Shown: positions 13,795 through 14,412 of the stretch, one piece after another
How the letters are laid out: the number at the start of each line of letters is the position of its first letter
Position numbering within the stretch: the stretch's first letter is position 1
Assembly: GCA_016934645.1 (NCBI GenBank)
Contig: JAFGSL010000303.1
Span: 1-14,412, forward strand
Length of the DNA stretch: 14,412 nt
DNA from: Anaerolineae bacterium
GTDB taxonomy: Bacteria > Chloroflexota > Anaerolineae > B4-G1 > SLSP01
Reading direction: 5' to 3'
Position numbers and translations under genes: made by a program
The notes under the pieces: model-generated
The model's database searches: none
Told to the model about the DNA's origin: nothing
The model's input: the letters and a program-made list of their open reading frames with translations, nothing else

Positions 13795-14412
13795 TTATTC
13801 CACGCCCATAGCGCAGAGGTTGTCGTAGCTAATTTTGAGGCTCTCGAAGGGATCACGCATGCAGCGATCCTGCTCGATGGCGTACCACTCGACGTTGGCT
13901 TTCTTGCACGCTTTGATGATTTTCGGCCAGTTGAGGTTACCCTCGCCGATTTCAGCCATCGTCTGCTGCATCGACCACATTTGCTCGCCTTTGACCATCA
14001 CCATGTCCTTGAAGTGGATGACGGGCATGCGATCCTTCATCCGCTTGATCCAGGCGACGACGTCACCGCCACCGTGTTGAATCCAGTAGGTATCGATCTC
14101 GGCTTGCAGATAGCGGGGATCACTCTCTTCGTAGATGATGTCGAGGCCGGTCTTCTTGCCAAAGCGCACGAACTCGAAGCTGTGGTTGTGATAGCTGAAG
14201 GTCAAACCGGCGTCGGCCAACTTCTTGCCCACTTCGGTGGCGTCTTTGGCGAACTGGTGGAAACCCTCTTCGCCCATCTCGTGGTAGGGACGCGGCATGC
14301 TGCCAACGGCGACATTCGGACACTCCCACAGCTTGTGTTGCGCGATAGCGGCGTCGATGTCGTTTTGCAGGTAGTCGAAGCCGACGTGCGTGATGACGAT
14401 CTTGAGGCCGTA
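13795..14412 (-). CDS. sugar phosphate isomerase/epimerase (xylose isomerase-like TIM barrel), 5' end beyond window
   Basis: The last 205 residues of a protein that enters from the right edge; the start codon is outside the window. The visible part begins YGLKIVITHVGFDYL and stays open through an internal ATG at 14298, which is not the true start because the family-like sequence continues upstream of it. It has the AP-endonuclease-2/xylose isomerase-like fold of IolE and tagatose-epimerase relatives. Candidate metal and substrate residues, numbered from the first visible residue, are H75 and H77 in SYHNHSFEF, D107 in AEIDTYW, H133 in VIHFKD and E180 in YAIEQD. GEGNLNWPKII is also typical. It would isomerise, epimerise or dehydrate a keto-sugar or cyclitol. 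It is the most upstream gene seen, 18 bases before the serine hydrolase. Confidence 0.9.
   Translation of the reverse strand, partial: YGLKIVITHVGFDYLQNDIDAAIAQHKLWECPNVAVGSMPRPYHEMGEEGFHQFAKDATEVGKKLADAGLTFSYHNHSFEFVRFGKKTGLDIIYEESDPRYLQAEIDTYWIQHGGGDVVAWIKRMKDRMPVIHFKDMVMVKGEQMWSMQQTMAEIGEGNLNWPKIIKACKKANVEWYAIEQDRCMRDPFESLKISYDNLCAMGVE

Noticed and set aside
13795..14298. Treating the ATG at 14298 as the true start of the isomerase/epimerase
   Set aside because: The same frame continues to the right edge with plausible TIM-barrel sequence (YGLKIVITHVGFDYL). The gene is therefore cut by the window rather than starting there.
1..14412. CRISPR array, tRNA or rRNA genes, insertion sequence or prophage
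   Set aside because: No regularly spaced long repeats, no transposase or phage genes, and no tRNA- or rRNA-like segments were seen. The only repeats are short heptamers and small palindromes.

Overview
The window holds one long, compact set of genes, all on the minus strand, from a bacterium of moderately high GC content. Strong AGGAGG-type ribosome binding sites, tight stop/start overlaps and short gaps are typical of operons. The gene mix (two S9 peptidases, a Gpr-type aldo/keto reductase, FGGY kinase, sulfatase, class C-like serine hydrolase, VapBC-type toxin-antitoxin pair) and the degenerate heptamer repeats between genes remind me of environmental Chloroflexota (Anaerolineae-like). That placement is inference, because no marker gene is present.

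In transcription order (high to low coordinates) the layout is: the 3' part of a sugar-phosphate isomerase/epimerase TIM barrel, cut by the right edge; a beta-lactamase/esterase-family serine hydrolase; a cysteine-type sulfatase; a 406-residue protein joining a Nudix hydrolase to a HEXXH...EG gluzincin-like domain; aldo/keto reductase 2; S9 peptidase 2; aldo/keto reductase 1 (Gpr/YghZ-like); S9 peptidase 1; an FGGY sugar kinase; and an extended-SDR NAD-dependent epimerase/dehydratase. This block (about 1402-14412) has no gap above about 80 nt and no strong internal terminator, so it may be one catabolic operon or a few overlapping units. Sulfatase, isomerase/epimerase, reductases, kinase and epimerase suggest breakdown of modified sugars. 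The peptidases and serine hydrolase suggest conjugated or peptide-linked substrates. None of the complete proteins shows a signal peptide, so the chemistry looks cytoplasmic. No transporter or regulator is visible here.

Downstream lies a separate small unit: a ribbon-helix-helix antitoxin and a PIN-domain toxin. They have their own promoter, whose -35 element sits inside a perfect 19-bp palindrome (probable autoregulatory operator). The last gene is a VOC (glyoxalase/bleomycin-resistance fold) protein broken by a one-base frameshift near position 460-474. The left 114 bases hold no gene.

The best candidates for something little described are the Nudix-gluzincin fusion, the alternating reductase/peptidase pairs, and the phased heptamer repeats that overlap stop codons in two intergenic spacers.
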